From Amyloporia xantha (Eukaryota; Basidiomycota; Agaricomycetes; Polyporales; Adustoporiaceae), in assembly GCA_036971615.1 (NCBI GenBank), contig JAYKKR010000001.1, positions 186,001 through 250,000 on the forward strand: a stretch of DNA of 64,000 nucleotides, read 5' to 3'. Made by a program: the position numbers and the translations under genes. Numbering within the stretch: position 1 is the first letter of the stretch; each line of letters opens with the position of its first letter. Under the pieces are notes generated by a model, which worked only from the letters and a program-made list of their open reading frames with translations, was not told the DNA's origin and ran no database searches. Shown here piece after piece: positions 1 to 14,156 of this stretch.

Positions 1-774
1 CTTGTATTTCCTGTTCTGCCCCCCGCTTTTCACATGCTTTCGTCCACCCTCGTCGCGCTTCTATCAAGCTTTCTTCTGCCCTCTGGTGCAATTTTGCTCT
101 CACACAATGTACATATCATTGCTATCGACTTTGAGCCTCATCCAATTATTCTTGTGTAGTTGGCGTCTTTTAACAGCTGCAGTGCCAGATGTCTGGCAGA
201 CTAACAGTCAGATCTGAAATTCACATACGTGCGTAAGGTCCGGTACCGACGAATGTACTAAATACTTCATATAAGAGTGGGAGTTCGCCATGAGTTCGTG
301 GAACGATTACTTCCATTCCCTCACGTTTGGGTCTAACCACATGCAGTAAGTGGGCAATAAATATACCAATCGTTGCGCCCGATCATCGTAGAGAACCACC
401 ATCAACACGTTGGACTTGCCTTCATACTGCGCAGGCTGCCTCTGTACTCTTGACCACTACTACGCACATTGGAAAGTGGCTTCAGCGACCAGTGGGTTGA
501 AGACTGAGCTCTTCGAAAGTAATCGCTACGCCCTCGCACGCTCCGGCCAATTCCAGTGATCCCACCTGATCGCTGTACTCCCTCACAGGGCCGCCATCTG
601 TGCTGCGCACTCTAGAGACAAACTGTCCATGGCACACAAACTCAACTAGGACTCCATTCTTTCGTCTCTAAATTCCGACAATAACAGTCATCAGGACCCA
701 CTCTGGCGGTTACGAGAACTGCCCAAATCCAAGCTCTACGTGCCAGCGCACGTGTCCATCTGAATCTCATCGAC
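1..774. other. Gene-free left edge
   Basis: No recognisable gene. An open frame on the + strand at 2-217 has a hydrophobic stretch but no family resemblance, and it could be the tail of something beginning outside the window. The remainder is the upstream region of the mannosidase gene that starts at 775. Confidence 0.4.
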
Positions 775-3481
775 ATGTCTGAATCTGCCGTCCGCAAGAG
801 GAAGGGCGCCAAGTCTTCGCAGTCCTCCAAGGGTAACAAGAAGCAGGTCGCGGTATGTGAAGCTAAGCCTTGGTCGTCCTGGCTTTACGTTGATAACAGG
901 CTGTCAGAGCGCCGGGAGTAGTGGAGATGCTGCCATGCTAAGGACCGTCGCCTTCGCCCTTCTGGTTTCTGCGGGCATCTTTCTCTACAAAGTACGTAAT
1001 GTCTCAGGTCGTGTGCCATGTATTTGTGAGCTTGACAGGATGCGATTGCAGAATTATGAATACGCCGTCTCATTCATTCGAACACGGACACGGACCGAGA
1101 GTCCTGGGTGGGACTTCGACTCCACTGCGAGCAGAACGGTTGATTTTTCAGCAGATCTGCCCAAGAGGGATGCTGTTGTTACAGCTTTCAAGGTGCGCCC
1201 GTTTATCGCTTGTTGCTCACGTTATACTCAGCTTGGCTCGCTCTCAGCACGCATGGTTAGCTTATGGTGAATCATTGCATCTTTTCTGACTCTGGACGTA
1301 AGCTAACGCAATCAGAGAGGGACGCGATGGGCGACGACGAATATCACCCGATGGGCAAGTTTGGCTCAAATCTCACCAGTGCTGGTGGAATAGGCTACAC
1401 TGTGGTGGATTCCATTGACACCATGCTTCTCATGGGTCTGGACGAGGAGTATGCGCGTGCGCGGGACTGGGTGGCAGAGGAGATGTCTTTCGACAGAAAT
1501 GCCGACTTCAACACTTTCGAGGTAAGCATGTTTGTTTTATGATGTGATGTGAGGACGGCATTTTAAAACTACACAGACGACCATACGCGTCCTTGGAGGT
1601 CTTTTGTCGGCATATCACCTCAGCGGTGAAGCCATGTACCTCGAAAAGGCGAAAGATCTAGCCGACCGAATCATTCCGGTGTTCAGCACGCCGACGGGTC
1701 TTCCGCTTTCAATGGTGAACTTGGGGCAGCGCGTCGGTGTCCCGGACAAGGACAACCGTGGCCTGGTCAGCACTGCTGAAGTGTCGACCTTGCAACTTGA
1801 GTTCAAATATCTTGCTGAGCTAACTGACGAAGACGAGTACTGGCAAAAAGCCGAAAAGGTAGGCTACTGTTCCTTTATCTGCGAGGAGGCCCTCATCAAG
1901 GCATGCATAGGTTATGAAGGTCATTAAAGACGCACGCATAGCGACTGGCCTAGCATCGATCTTCCTGAAGTACGTTGTTTCGATTAGTGGCCACAGCATC
2001 ATGCGCTTATTCCGCAACCCAGCCCTGACGACGGTAAATTCGCCATCTCTCCCATCCGTCTCGGATCTCGTGGAGATTCATATTATGAATATTTATTGTG
2101 AGCATCATAGTGGATATATGCGTTTAATCTGTCTCACATCTAGACAGGAAGCAATATATACAAACCGTGAGGCCTTTCTCGTATAATCACAGACTATCAC
2201 TTAATGTTATCTAGAACCATGCTGAGCCCGTATATCGCGAAGTAAGTGACTGGTGGTGTCGTTACCGCTACAATTCTGATTTCCGATCACCCCTTTGCAA
2301 CACAGATGTATGGCGATGCAATGACTGCCGTCCATGCACATCTCATCAAAAAGTCCGAAACGGAAGGGCTGACTTACACAGCAGAAATCCTTCCCGAGCG
2401 GGATAACCATGGAAAGATGTATGTACTATGTCTTCAATTTTGTGACAGTAGAAAGTAACCTCCTCGGCTGCTAGTACATGGCGCATGGTCCCCAAACAAG
2501 ACCATCTCGTATGCTTCTTTGGTGGCTCCCTCATGTTGGGAGCAGTTACTACTGAGGCCACTAGTCAAACAGTCTCCGCGCCTCCGCGCGCGGAGGAGCT
2601 CACTGCTCAGGGGAAACGGGACTGGATCTCCGGCGTCGAGCTCGTGCGCACGTGCATGGAGACACACAAGACAGCTACGTGAGCCGCTTCTGCAAGCCAC
2701 AATTTGCTTTGCGTTGTTCACCCCTTATGCCAGAGGTCTGTCTCCGGAAATAGTCCACTTCAAGTCCCCAGGAGACGGCGTCGACAGCAAACATGACTGG
2801 TACATCAAGGGCGCCCGGTAAGTGGTCTATGGAGGCATCTTCAGTATTGCGTGCGACCTGACTCCCTATCATGCGCAGTCCGGGATATACTCCTTACGAC
2901 GCGCGATACATCCTCCGGTGAGTCCCATCAAGGCCGTGCTTCCGTGATTCGGCCTTGACAAGCCGCGGGCTGACTCGCTCCCAGCCCCGAAACAGTGGAA
3001 TCGCTCTTCATTGCCTTCCGCCTGACTGGGGATCCTCAGTACCGGGAATGGGGCTGGGGCATCTTCCAGGCCATCGAGAAGCACTGCCGAATTGAGTCCG
3101 GTGGGTACGCAAGCATCCTGAACGTGGACGAGCTGCCTGTGCAGTTAGAAGACAAGATGGAGACGTTCTTGATGGTAGGGGTGTCCCGTCTGACGGTGCC
3201 AGCCCGTCATACTCATGCGTCTCTCCTGCAGAGCGAGACCCTGAAGTACCTGTACCTGCTCTTCTCGGATGAGAGTGTGCTACCTTTGTCAAGTGCGTAT
3301 TATTGTTTGTCGCGTGTATCCCAGCCTTTCGAAGCTGATTCCTCCCTAATTCTACCAGAATATGTGTTCAATACCGAAGTACGATTGGTTGTCGGTGTTG
3401 TGAAACGCTTGCTCAGATATTCGTCTCTAGGCACACCCCTTCCCAGTCTTCCAGCCATCCATGCGCACGGGCTTCTCTTGA
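775..3481 (+). CDS. GH47 class I alpha-1,2-mannosidase (ER/Golgi N-glycan trimming)
   Basis: Glycoside hydrolase family 47 enzyme that removes alpha-1,2-linked mannose from N-glycans in the ER/Golgi lumen. The gene has many short introns. Exon 1 is 775-852 (a Lys/Arg-rich cytoplasmic tail) and exon 2 is 908-991, which encodes a hydrophobic signal anchor (LRTVAFALLVSAGIFLY), so a type II membrane protein is expected. The catalytic domain then shows KRDAVVTAFKHAWLAYERDA, GGIGYTVVDSIDTMLLMGL, GDSYYEYLLKQYIQT, the acidic RPETVES motif near 2990-3003, and the C-terminal VFNTEAHP signature that coordinates calcium. The stop is TGA at 3479-3481. Every family hallmark is present, so I consider the gene intact and full length. 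It is probably ER mannosidase I or a Golgi paralogue; I cannot say which. The neighbouring gene is convergent. Confidence 0.93.
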
Positions 3482-3892
3482 GAGTCTCCGGACCGATACC
3501 CGTAGTAGTCAGGATATCCTGTATAGTATTTCTACTATCTTCATGCCTATTTGCCCCATTCAATTGGAACTGGAACGATACGTCGACAGTGAATGCTACA
3601 CTTGAATTCTGGCCGCCTGCTCACTTTCTCTTTATGCATACTGATATACCTTGCATTGCACAGGCGATACCGTAGCGAAGTCATGGTAAATTTACATGGC
3701 GCAATGGTACATAAATGGTTACAACATAAACATATGTGCAGATTCTCGTGAGTATTATTCGTGACGTCGTTACTGTTGAGGTATATACTGTCATGTCCAG
3801 TCTGTGGTCCATTGCAGATTAGAAGCGCATATTAGTCCGATCTCCTCCTTCCTTTCTCTATTCTTACACATTATCTGTCCTATCAGCCGAAT
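3482..3892. other. Convergent intergenic region
   Basis: Separates the stop codons of the mannosidase gene (+) and the small unknown gene (-). It holds 3' UTRs presumably; nothing else is recognised. Confidence 0.5.
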
Positions 3893-4601
3893 TCACATAG
3901 CGCTTGCGACGATCTGGGCATAGGAAGGCCCGATGATCCTGTCTTCGTCCTCGGCCGTGACGTGCTCCCAGGGCTCGTCCAGCTCGGGAGTGGCCGCGAT
4001 CTGGTCGTCGAGCACGATGACGGAGCGGACTTGGGGGATGACTTCGAAGTCTTCGGCTGTGCGAATGGTCGGTGACGTGAGCAAGCATGCGCACGTTCGC
4101 GACACGAACTATCCCACCTTTGCGCTTGTGTACCTTCGCAGGCTTGATCAAGACTTCGATGTCGAGCGCTTCGAGCTCCCTGACCGGAGAGGTCACCGGG
4201 GAGGTGACGGGCGAGAAAGCGTCGTCGTCAAGGGCGCCCCGCCCCTCCTCCCGCGCGACGGGCGGCAGCCTGGCCTCGTCGAGCTTGCCTTCCGCGTCGG
4301 GTAGTCCCCTGGCGCTCCCGCGCCCCGGCGCCCTTCTCCCGTGGGGTGCCCTGCACGGCCGCGCTGCGCACGGCGCACCCTTCCTCTTGCGCTCCTTGCG
4401 CTCCCGCGTCTCGACCGTCTTCCTTGCGCGCTGGCGGTCGTGTTCGTGTGCGCGCACGGCCTTGAGCACGGCCGACGACTCCGTCTCGGGCGCGGACGGT
4501 GCCACGTCGGTATCTGGCTTGGACGACGGGTTGGCGACGTCGTCCTTGGGCTGGACAGCAGGGCCGAAGCGCTTCATGACAGAGGTGGTGAGGGCAGGCA
4601 T
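3893..4601 (-). CDS. Unknown basic/acidic low-complexity protein, 215 aa
   Basis: No family recognised. Two exons join cleanly: 4118-4601 and 3893-4056 (complement), with a 61-nt GT-AG intron between them, giving 215 codons. I chose the start at 4601 (MPALTTSVMKRFGP) because the longer open frame upstream is low complexity. The N-terminal half is charged, with a Lys/Arg-rich run (ERKERKRKG) that could be a nuclear localisation signal, followed by a Gly/Arg/Pro-rich section and a repeated SPVTSPVTSPV. The second exon is the most protein-like part, ending in VTAEDEDRIIGPSYAQIVASAM. The gene lies between the mannosidase and enolase genes, with the same orientation as enolase. The central GC-rich stretch could contain a second intron that I have not modelled. 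Confidence 0.6.
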
Positions 4602-5080
4602 TGTTAGTAGCGGTGAAGGGGGGGTGAGGTGAGGGGTTGTGAGGTGAGTGAGGCTTGAGCTGGGATATCTATGGTGGTGGTACGAGAACAAGTCAGGTAG
4701 ACGGAATCGGAGAGGACATCATTGGAGTACCGCTATGGAAGCGCTGGGCTATTGCAGTGCCTGGGAATAGAGATAACGACTGACTCGGTATCATGTGTTC
4801 CGGTGGCGGCGCATTCCGACGCGTCGCGCTGCCTCAATCGGGAAACCTGGGGTGACGCGCCTTGTTTACGCGTTGTTATTCTCACCCCCGGCGCCGTGCC
4901 TCGTGGCAAGCGGCCCGCCCCAGCCCGCGTGCCCGTCTCGCGAATCCGAATCCCGCTGAGTCAATTATCTGGACAAGAGAGCACTTCATTTGTTCCGGAT
5001 GAAGATACAGCAGCGAATTACAATCTAGTATAGAACACTTCTCAACCTACAATTCCTCACGCTTCCACTTCGAATACATT
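4602..5080. other. Intergenic region
   Basis: Lies upstream of the small unknown gene and downstream of enolase (both - strand). Nothing recognised beyond presumed promoter and UTR sequence. Confidence 0.5.
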
Positions 5081-6974
<1,894 letters not shown>

Positions 6975-7054
6975 GTCGATGTAAGGGTGATGGTACGAGA
7001 AAAAGGACTGAGGGTACGGAGGACGGGATGGACTTTATGTGTGGATGGGGTTCC

Positions 7055-7068
7055 CACGTGCTTATGTA
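7055..7068 (-). promoter_or_regulatory. Candidate enolase core promoter (CACGTG plus TATA-like)
   Basis: Read on the minus strand, a TACATAAG element (7061-7068) is followed directly by a palindromic CACGTG E-box (7055-7060). This is about 80-95 bp upstream of the enolase ATG, the same spacing as other TATA boxes in this window. It is inferred from position only. Confidence 0.35.
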
Positions 7069-9315
7069 GTACCCAGGTCCCGTTCTGTGCGGCGACACTG
7101 CGGCATCTTTGCGCATCTCTCAGTGGATCACCGACCCCATCGATGTGCCAGTGTGGAATCGATATCTTCCAGGCCGCCCGCTCCGACCTCGCTCGCTTTT
7201 TTCAGAGAACTCGCCATGTTCCAGCCGGCCATGACGAACCATAATTTACAGTGGTCTGTGGGCCCCAGACAGGTCTCGTACCACTCCTGGATTCACGCAG
7301 GCGTCCCCCGGATGCATGCATGCAAACGCTCGTTTCAATATCGATGACCCGTGTAAGTTCTGGCAAGTCCAGCCCGCATGCGTCAGGAAGTGTGGAGGCG
7401 AGCACATGTGATGTCCTCAACAGCGTATACGTATTGCGCTCTTCGAAGTATATACAACGTGCAACGGCCCCGGCAGGCAGAACCAGAATATGAGGAAGAG
7501 AACGAACCTGGTCCCGCTCCAGGCGCCTTCGACTTCGTTTAATCCACTCAAAGTCCACAAGCTTCGTAGTATACGCCGGGGTGTTTCCTCTCGGTCGATA
7601 CCTTCCGCTGGCTACCCCAGACAATGATAGTGACCCATTTTTCCCAAGCGTCGTTACATAGCATAATGTTGATGTGAGAGCGCCGTTTGTCAGTGAGTAC
7701 CGTGCCATCCGACCAAGTCGGAGCAGCACCCCGTGGGAATCTGGTGTCGACATTAGGCGCATCAAGGTTGTCGGGGTACTCAGGGCTTATCACTAGACTT
7801 ATACGTGTGTGGATGCTGGAGGTCGCCATTTTGAGATAGAGATATAATCGATAGAACGCGCGTAAAGAGCGGTTGACAGCATCAGCAGGACTGCAAGGCA
7901 ACGTATAAGCCGGTCAAGAACCGAACGTGTAACCGTTGAGCATTATGAAAAGGACTGATGGGTAGGAAAGAAAGAATCGACCAATGCCATGTACACGACG
8001 ATCTGGCACAGAGCGTTTCTATGACACATCTGACTTGCTGGAGCCCGTCTATACAGTGGGCAATGGATACAAAGCAGCCCGACTCACTAAAAGGCCACGG
8101 TGAAAGGTCGCGTTTGTCCGGCTGCATCCATGAATACGTGACTCGTATACAGTGTTGATGGACATCAGGCAACAACGAAGAAGACGTCGATATATGTGCA
8201 ATGCTCGACGACAGCTATCGTATAGTTAGCTGTACATAACACGCACACGCAAGCTTGGAAGAACACGAACGTCGAACCGAGCGACCGCAGCTCAGAGCTT
8301 CATTGACTTACACTTCACACAATCGCTCGGCATCCACTCGGCAGTATGCGGCAATCACCGGTTGTGTAAGGGCGAAGACTGGAACTGCCGGCTTGTGTCC
8401 AACGTTAACTATGTACTTGTACCATCTCAGTCTCAAACGGCGCTATGTATTTAAGGTCTGTGTAACGGTCGTGCGTGCCATTCCAACGAAACCTTACTCA
8501 GGGCTCATATATTCAGCTAAATTATTTTGTTCACTCGCTGGAGAACAAACCAAACGAATATTGTCTGTGGTCAAGCTATCTTCAGCCACGCGGCATGTGT
8601 ATTCGAACGTCAGGGTGATGAATCTGATGATACCATCTATAGGGAGGCCGCACACGTAAGTTTCCGAGCGTATGTAGAAAGCTTCCCATGGATATCCCTC
8701 TGCCGAGTACTCAGGTATTTGTCTTGTGCAGAGATATGAGTGTTCAATCTCAAAGTGGCTGTACGTTTCCACTCCTAGTTCATTTGAATAGAATTTGGCT
8801 TTCGCACCTAGACTCTAATATCCAGATATCTACATCCAACAGACCGGAGAAAAACATATAGGACGCTGGTGGGGGACTGATCATTCAGTGCTCTTTCACT
8901 CCTTGCCTGTCTGGAGCGTGGTATCCTACAGGCAACAGCGACTCCTGTTGAGAATCAGCTTGAGGTGTGGTTTCTGGAATCATTTACAGCGAGACACTCT
9001 GTTACCCGTTCCTCCGCACACTCTGTTGCTCATTCCTCCGCACACTCTGATCACTGCATGGCCATGCATGAGATATATGTTTCCGGCCGTACATAGTACA
9101 TACGCTTGTCTGAAGTGCTCACTATCCGTTGGCGATCTCTTTATAGATTAGACATTTATATCGTTGACTATCTCTGCAAAAATGGCTGGGAGAATACTGC
9201 TCGTGAGTTGTCGGAAGAAGCAGCACTTGCTCCGCACATAAAGTCTGCTGACATGTCGCAAGGGTTTTTGTTCGAGTGAGCCTTCTGCCTTTCTGCTGGT
9301 AATTCTTGTTTTTAA
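7069..9315. other. Gene-poor region between enolase and the LisH fragment
   Basis: Open frames here (for example 7202-7765 on - and 8255-8659 on +) lack recognisable domains, intron-consistent extensions or protein-like composition. A 17-bp direct repeat (TTCCTCCGCACACTCTG) occurs at 9009-9025 and 9033-9049 with a period of 24. No RNA gene was recognised. Confidence 0.4.
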
Positions 9316-9835
9316 GCAGTACCTTGTAGATGGTGGACCGTATTCTGTGCAGTGTTCGGTACAGATCTTGATCTGCCGTCTAATACAAAGCAGGATGCTG
9401 GAATGTACGTCACGAAATTCATACACCTATGTAAGCTCCTGAACTTCCCGCTATGATCTCAAGGTTGAGCCTTTATGTCCACGAATTTTTGGACGCACAG
9501 GGCCATTATAGGACTGCTCAGGCCCTGTGGGAGGAAGCGAAAATCGGCTCTGGCAACAACCTTCCTGCCAATAAAACACAAGGGTCCCTGTCTTAGTGAG
9601 CCTGTCGTTTTCTTGACATCAAATGAGTCTCAGGCATCTGAATCTCTTTATTAGTTGCTGGTCCATATTCTGGGAGTGGTTTTCCAGCAAAATTCAAAAT
9701 AGTGTGCAGCCGACAGCAATGGTATACCGCAAGATGCGCTCCATGACAGCTCATATTTCGCAAATGTTGACATCAAGTCGTAGACAGTGTCATAAATTTA
9801 ACTTCGACAACTCCACGATTACCTTTCACGGTTAG
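9316..9835 (+). pseudogene. LisH-domain protein fragment (Flo8/SSDP-like N-terminal region)
   Basis: Three stretches splice in consistent phase: up to 9404, 9464-9583 and 9634-9835, with GT-AG introns of 59 and 50 nt. The joined frame reads MLSLYVHEFLDAQGHYRTAQ, then ALWEEAKIGSGNNLPANKTQ, then a Trp-rich segment SCWSIFWEWFSSKIQNS. A LisH motif (M-L-x-x-Y-V-x-x-[YF]-L, then TAxxLxxEA) followed by a GxLxxxWWxxFWxxF-like stretch is characteristic of Flo8/SSDP-type transcriptional regulators. Only about 100 residues remain. No start codon lies in frame upstream (a TAA sits at 9313-9315), and the usual long low-complexity tail is missing. I infer a truncated relic, though a real gene with an unrecognised first exon is possible. 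No partner gene is nearby. Confidence 0.45.
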
Positions 9836-11045
9836 TCCTTGCATAACCCATGTTGAACGCCGGTTCGCCTATTACTATGATCGAGGTGAGTTCTTAAGTT
9901 GCTGTTGACTCTGATGAATGATGTTTGATTCCTTCTTCGTAGGTGGTGATCTGCATACGGGATGATGTCTATAGCAGCCTTATGAAAAGGGATATCATGC
10001 CCCTCCTGATGCCAAATTGCAAGTCGTGTACAGCCTGTCTCGTGAGTCTTCTTTCATGGCGATTAATGCAGGTGAATTCGTCAAGCATGTGACTACAATA
10101 CTATAAAACGTACATACGAACACCACGTCTATGACAACCGTAATAGAGCATGCATGACCTGTATAATGATCAAATTTGATGCCAAATGCCGTCAACATAC
10201 CCTAAATAACCGACTTCTATTTAGATGGACACATTTTCTACTTCAGCGCATTGCTCAGGCGTGAATCACATCAAGCCATATATATTCCTAGTGCGAGCAC
10301 CAGTAGTATCGACCCTTGCTAACAAGACACTGACGTGCAACAGATAAAAACTACACTTAGATTTGTCCTTGTCTCCGCTAGACCGACCATCAATAGTGCC
10401 CTTAGAAAGAGACGAGGACGGTCGTAATGGAGCATTTGTCCTGGGCTCTGATCTCACTCGGCGCATCGTCCTGTCAAGTAAGATGAATAATCCAAGTCGG
10501 CCGTGAGGAACATTGCGCCAGTGACCGAATAACGGACATACGGGGTTTCTGCGCACGCACTCGAAGCAGATACAAACCATCCCAAGCCTTGTAATATCCC
10601 TTCAAAGGGCCTTCAAAGGGGGAAATCGACAGTCGAGTTGCTCTACTGTAAACGAAAATGATGAAACCTGCTTTCACCGATCGCGATACTTGATCGTGAC
10701 TTGATCGAAGGGGCTCGGCTGAAAGCTTGATAGACCTCGAGCCGCATTTGAATGCAAAACGTTCAGCATACGCGTCGCTAACTATAGTACATAGCACATA
10801 TGCGGCATGATTGGCAGATAGCGACTGTTCCAGCGTGCACCAGGCTCCAGCTGCCATCCGCCACACTCTCGTCTGCGTCACTAGTGGAGCAGGTCTGACA
10901 TAACTTTCATCCACCAAAGCTCATTGATGATGATGATTCCCCTGTATCATTCCTCGGTCTGCTTACTTTGATGAAAGCTCTGTCCTCGCGTGGCTCTCCG
11001 CTGACGTCTGCCCCTACCCGCCACTGTGAAGGCGTGTGGGGTTCC
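9836..11045. other. Gene-poor region upstream of the ICL/PEP mutase family gene
   Basis: Intron-like signals occur (for example a GTGAGT donor near 9885 and a TCGTAG acceptor near 9942), with short peptides on either side, but the frames are interrupted. No domain recognised. Confidence 0.35.
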
Positions 11046-11052
11046 TATATAA
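11046..11052 (+). promoter_or_regulatory. TATA box
   Basis: TATATAA at 11046-11052, 95 bp before the ATG at 11141 of the isocitrate lyase/PEP mutase superfamily gene. Confidence 0.55.
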
Positions 11053-11140
11053 TGGCTTTCCTGTCAATTGCTCTGCTTTAAGCTACGCTCCTCCTTTTCG
11101 AAACTGACCAGGGACGCGTACGACCAAGAACGAGACCAGA

Positions 11141-12438
11141 ATGACCATGAACGATACCCCCGTACGCTACAAGACCGACATGCCTCGTAAACTGAGGCAA
11201 CTGATGAAGGAGAGTGCGTAACCGTCCTATTCGCTCTTGATTCAAATCACGACTTCGTGTAGCTCACATGCTCCACCAGAGGACTGCGTGATCGCACCCG
11301 GTGTCTTCGATGGCATCTCCGCACACGTCGCGAACGCCGCAGGCTTCGATGCCCTATACCTCGCAGGCAGCGGTGCCTCCGGTTCCGTCATCGGAGAACC
11401 AGACCTGTCTGTCATCACCGGCACCGAGCTCGCCAACACCGCGCGGATGATCGTGGGCATCAGCACGGCACCCGTCATCGCGGACGCGGACACCGGCTTC
11501 GGCGGTCCACTGAACGTCGCGCGGACTATCGCGCTATACGAAGCGGCAGGTGTCGCAGGATGCCACATAGAAGACCAGACATTCCGTACGTGCACGCGCC
11601 TTGCCGCTCGTCTGACTTGAGCACCCCGCTGACGGACTGCGTATGTGCAGCAAAACGGTGCGGCCAGCTGTCGGGGAAAGACGTGGTGGATATGGAGACG
11701 TACCTCGAACGGATCGTCGCCGCCGTCAAAGCGCGTCAGAACCCCGACTTTGTTATTATTGCCCGGACGGACGCACGTAACGCTACACAATTCGGCGGAC
11801 CAAAGGCAGGCGAGGAGGCTTTCCAAGAGGGTGTGAAGAGGTGCGTAGACGTCTCCATTCTCCTACTTAGGACCCTTATAAACCTCGTGTGACCCAGATT
11901 GAAGGCAGCGCTCGAGGCAGGGGCAGACGTCGCCTTCATGGAGAGCCCGCGGACGATGGAGGAGAGCGAGCGACTCGTGAAGGCGCTCGCACCACATCCC
12001 GTGATGATCAACGTCCTCCCGAACGGGCTCACGGGGAACTACAAGATCGAGGACTGCAAGCGCCTCGGGTTCAAGATCGCCATATACCCCTGCACCGGCT
12101 TTAGTACGTCTCCTTTGAGAAAATTAGTGAAAGATGGGTATCAACGGTACTGACTCTTTATTGACAGTCCCCGCAACGATTGCGATGGAAAAGTCGTACG
12201 CTGCGCTGCGCGATACTGGTACAGATCTGACCAGCTGTGATGGATGGCAGATCAAGGACTTCTTCGAGGTGTGTCCCTTTTTTGCTGCAGTAACGATGCG
12301 CTGGTGCTGAGGCGTGGACCTCTAAAGCGTGTGGGCCTGAAGTCGTCATTCAATTTCGATCGCAACGTTGCGGAGAGAACGCGGCACGACGTGAAACCAG
12401 AGAAGTACGAACAGATGGCTGGACACGAGTTTATCTGA
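11141..12438 (+). CDS. Isocitrate lyase/PEP mutase superfamily enzyme (oxaloacetate hydrolase or methylisocitrate lyase-like)
   Basis: Six exons join in phase: 11141-11217, 11263-11585, 11651-11840, 11898-12103, 12168-12268 and 12328-12438, giving 335 aa. The fold is the (beta/alpha)8 PEP mutase/isocitrate lyase barrel, whose members cleave or form C-C or C-P bonds of small alpha-keto or hydroxy acids with Mg2+. Motifs: APGVFDGISAHVANAAGFDA, YLAGSGASGSVIGEPDLSVI, the metal-binding DADTGFGG, the active-site loop with the catalytic cysteine KRCGQLSGK, and IARTDAR. The loop normally reads K-[KR]-C-G-H; here the His is Gln. In fungi this subgroup includes oxaloacetate acetylhydrolase, which makes oxalate. 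The exact substrate cannot be decided from sequence alone. It is divergent from nothing nearby and has its own TATA box. Confidence 0.88.
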
Positions 12439-12956
12439 GCCTGACTAGAACGGGATTACGATGAATTGATGTCCGGGTGATCTTAGCTAACATTTGCACG
12501 TTGTGACGTCAAGCTAAATGTAAGATGTAATGAAGAGAATATACCTCAGTACTCCCATCTTTAAAGTTCTCGGCCCTGTGGTCCCTGGAGGGAAATTGCA
12601 TAACGAGAGTCCCGGATGTTGATTCTGAGTAATGAATCTTGTCACGATCAGAGATTCAGACATGGACGAAAGTGGCGACAGAAAAAGGTCAACAATATAG
12701 TGAAATATTTCGAGTTGGCGTAGAGTCGCAGGTTTCGAGCACACCGTTAGAACAAAAATACCTGTACAGGCTGACAAATCAAACATGGGATGAATTCAAA
12801 TTTGGAGGAATTGGCATACCAGAAAACATGATGTCTTGAATATTGTTTTGGGACTGATTCAAGATTCTCGAGCAACGCTTCGTACCATTTTGAAGTATCC
12901 TCCTTTTTGCCCCCTTTGGGCATACACCTGCCTCTTTGGGATCACACTTACAAACA
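12439..12956. other. Intergenic region
   Basis: Lies between two genes on the + strand. Nothing recognised. Confidence 0.5.
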
Positions 12957-13939
12957 ATGTCCCTTACCACGACCACTCTTTCCCGGCAGCTGGAAGAGCT
13001 GAACTTGCTAAAATGCTCCCTGCTCCCGGGAGAAACACTGGCGTTCGTGCCGCCGTCCGACAGCGCAAACCGCTGGACGGCATTGTTACAAGCATATCCA
13101 GACAACTCGGAGGACGACCTTCAGCGGGCGGTGAATGAGCATGAGCTGGAGCCGGCACGGTTCCATGTGAAGGTGGAGGGGATCCGGATATGGTTCGAAG
13201 TGGAACTGCAGCGAGCGTATGACGGAGGAGAAGTGGCCTTCAGATCAAGAGACGGCGACCAGCGCGTCAGCGTTTCGGCGAAAGGTGCGGACCTGGGTCG
13301 TGTGGACCAGGCGCGGTGGAACGCCATCATCAGGGAGAGCATGGACGAGCTTCAGGACAGTGAGTGCGTCCGGGTTCGGTTCCAGGCGAGATATCGTCCC
13401 GAGACTGAAAGTCACTCATCGCAAGCTTTCCGGTGTATGAGCTGATCTCGGCACTCCTCCTGCCCCGCCTCCACAGCGAGCATGCAAACTCAGCATCTCA
13501 TTCGTCTCCCGAACCCTCGACCGCCCGGTCCCCCACAACCTCCGTTCGATATCACGCCCTCCTGACGTCCCACCACCTCATCTCCCCCAACAAGCGACGC
13601 TCCCTCCACCAGTGGTCCAACGAGCTCTCACTCACCGGCTTCGCGAAGGTCGGCCATCCAGGGGTCATTTACTGCGAGGGCGAGCAGGGCCATGTAGAAG
13701 AGTTTGTCGCGAACGTTAAAGCGATGCAGTGGCTGGCACTTAGGGTGCGCTTTGTCGAGCCACTCGCGGAAGCGGGAAAACTTGAGGACCAGGGTAAGCG
13801 CATGAGTGAACGAAGACACTGGTCAGAGTTCGAGAAGGTGGGTGAAGTGGTCGAAGAGATGCGAAGGCTCGGGCGAGAGCAGTACGTAGTCGAGATGGGC
13901 ATAGGTAGCGCGGGAGCCAATCCCAGTACAATACGATGA
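12957..13939 (+). CDS. RWD domain protein with C-terminal DUF1115 (RWDD2-like)
   Basis: Two exons, 12957-13363 and 13426-13939, join in phase (GT-AG, 62-nt intron) to give 306 aa. I chose the ATG at 12957 (MSLTTTTLSRQLEELNLLKC) because the RWD domain begins immediately after it; an ATG seven codons upstream is also in frame. The N-terminal half (about residues 1-150) is RWD-like (LEELNLLKCSLLPGE, then a Leu-rich helix ending DSDFPVYELISALL). The C-terminal half matches the conserved block of RWDD2/DUF1115 proteins: HHLISPNKRRSLHQWSNELS, LTGFAKVGHPGVIYCEGEQ, then VKAMQWLALRVRF. The molecular role of the family is poorly defined; RWD domains are protein-interaction modules. Confidence 0.85.
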
Positions 13940-14156
13940 GCACGCTAATCTGACGGGAACCGTATGCATTGACAAACGGACGCAGTTCACGCACTGACGA
14001 TATTACGAGCCCCAGAACCCGAATATTCGAAAGACACAGTGTACTACATACATGAACGGACAGCAATGACAACGAACAAGATCAAAATAAAGAGGAAGAA
14101 GTTTTGCAAGCCCTTGAAGACCAAGGATGTCGGCTTGATGGACGCGACCCGACCGC

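Noticed and set aside
4087..4632. Long + strand frame opposite the small unknown gene
   Set aside because: It is the antisense shadow of a GC-rich low-complexity coding region; the minus strand gives a clean intron and an in-phase stop.
8255..8659. 134-codon + strand frame in the gene-poor region
   Set aside because: No domain, no splice extension, no promoter-like context; its length is expected by chance here.
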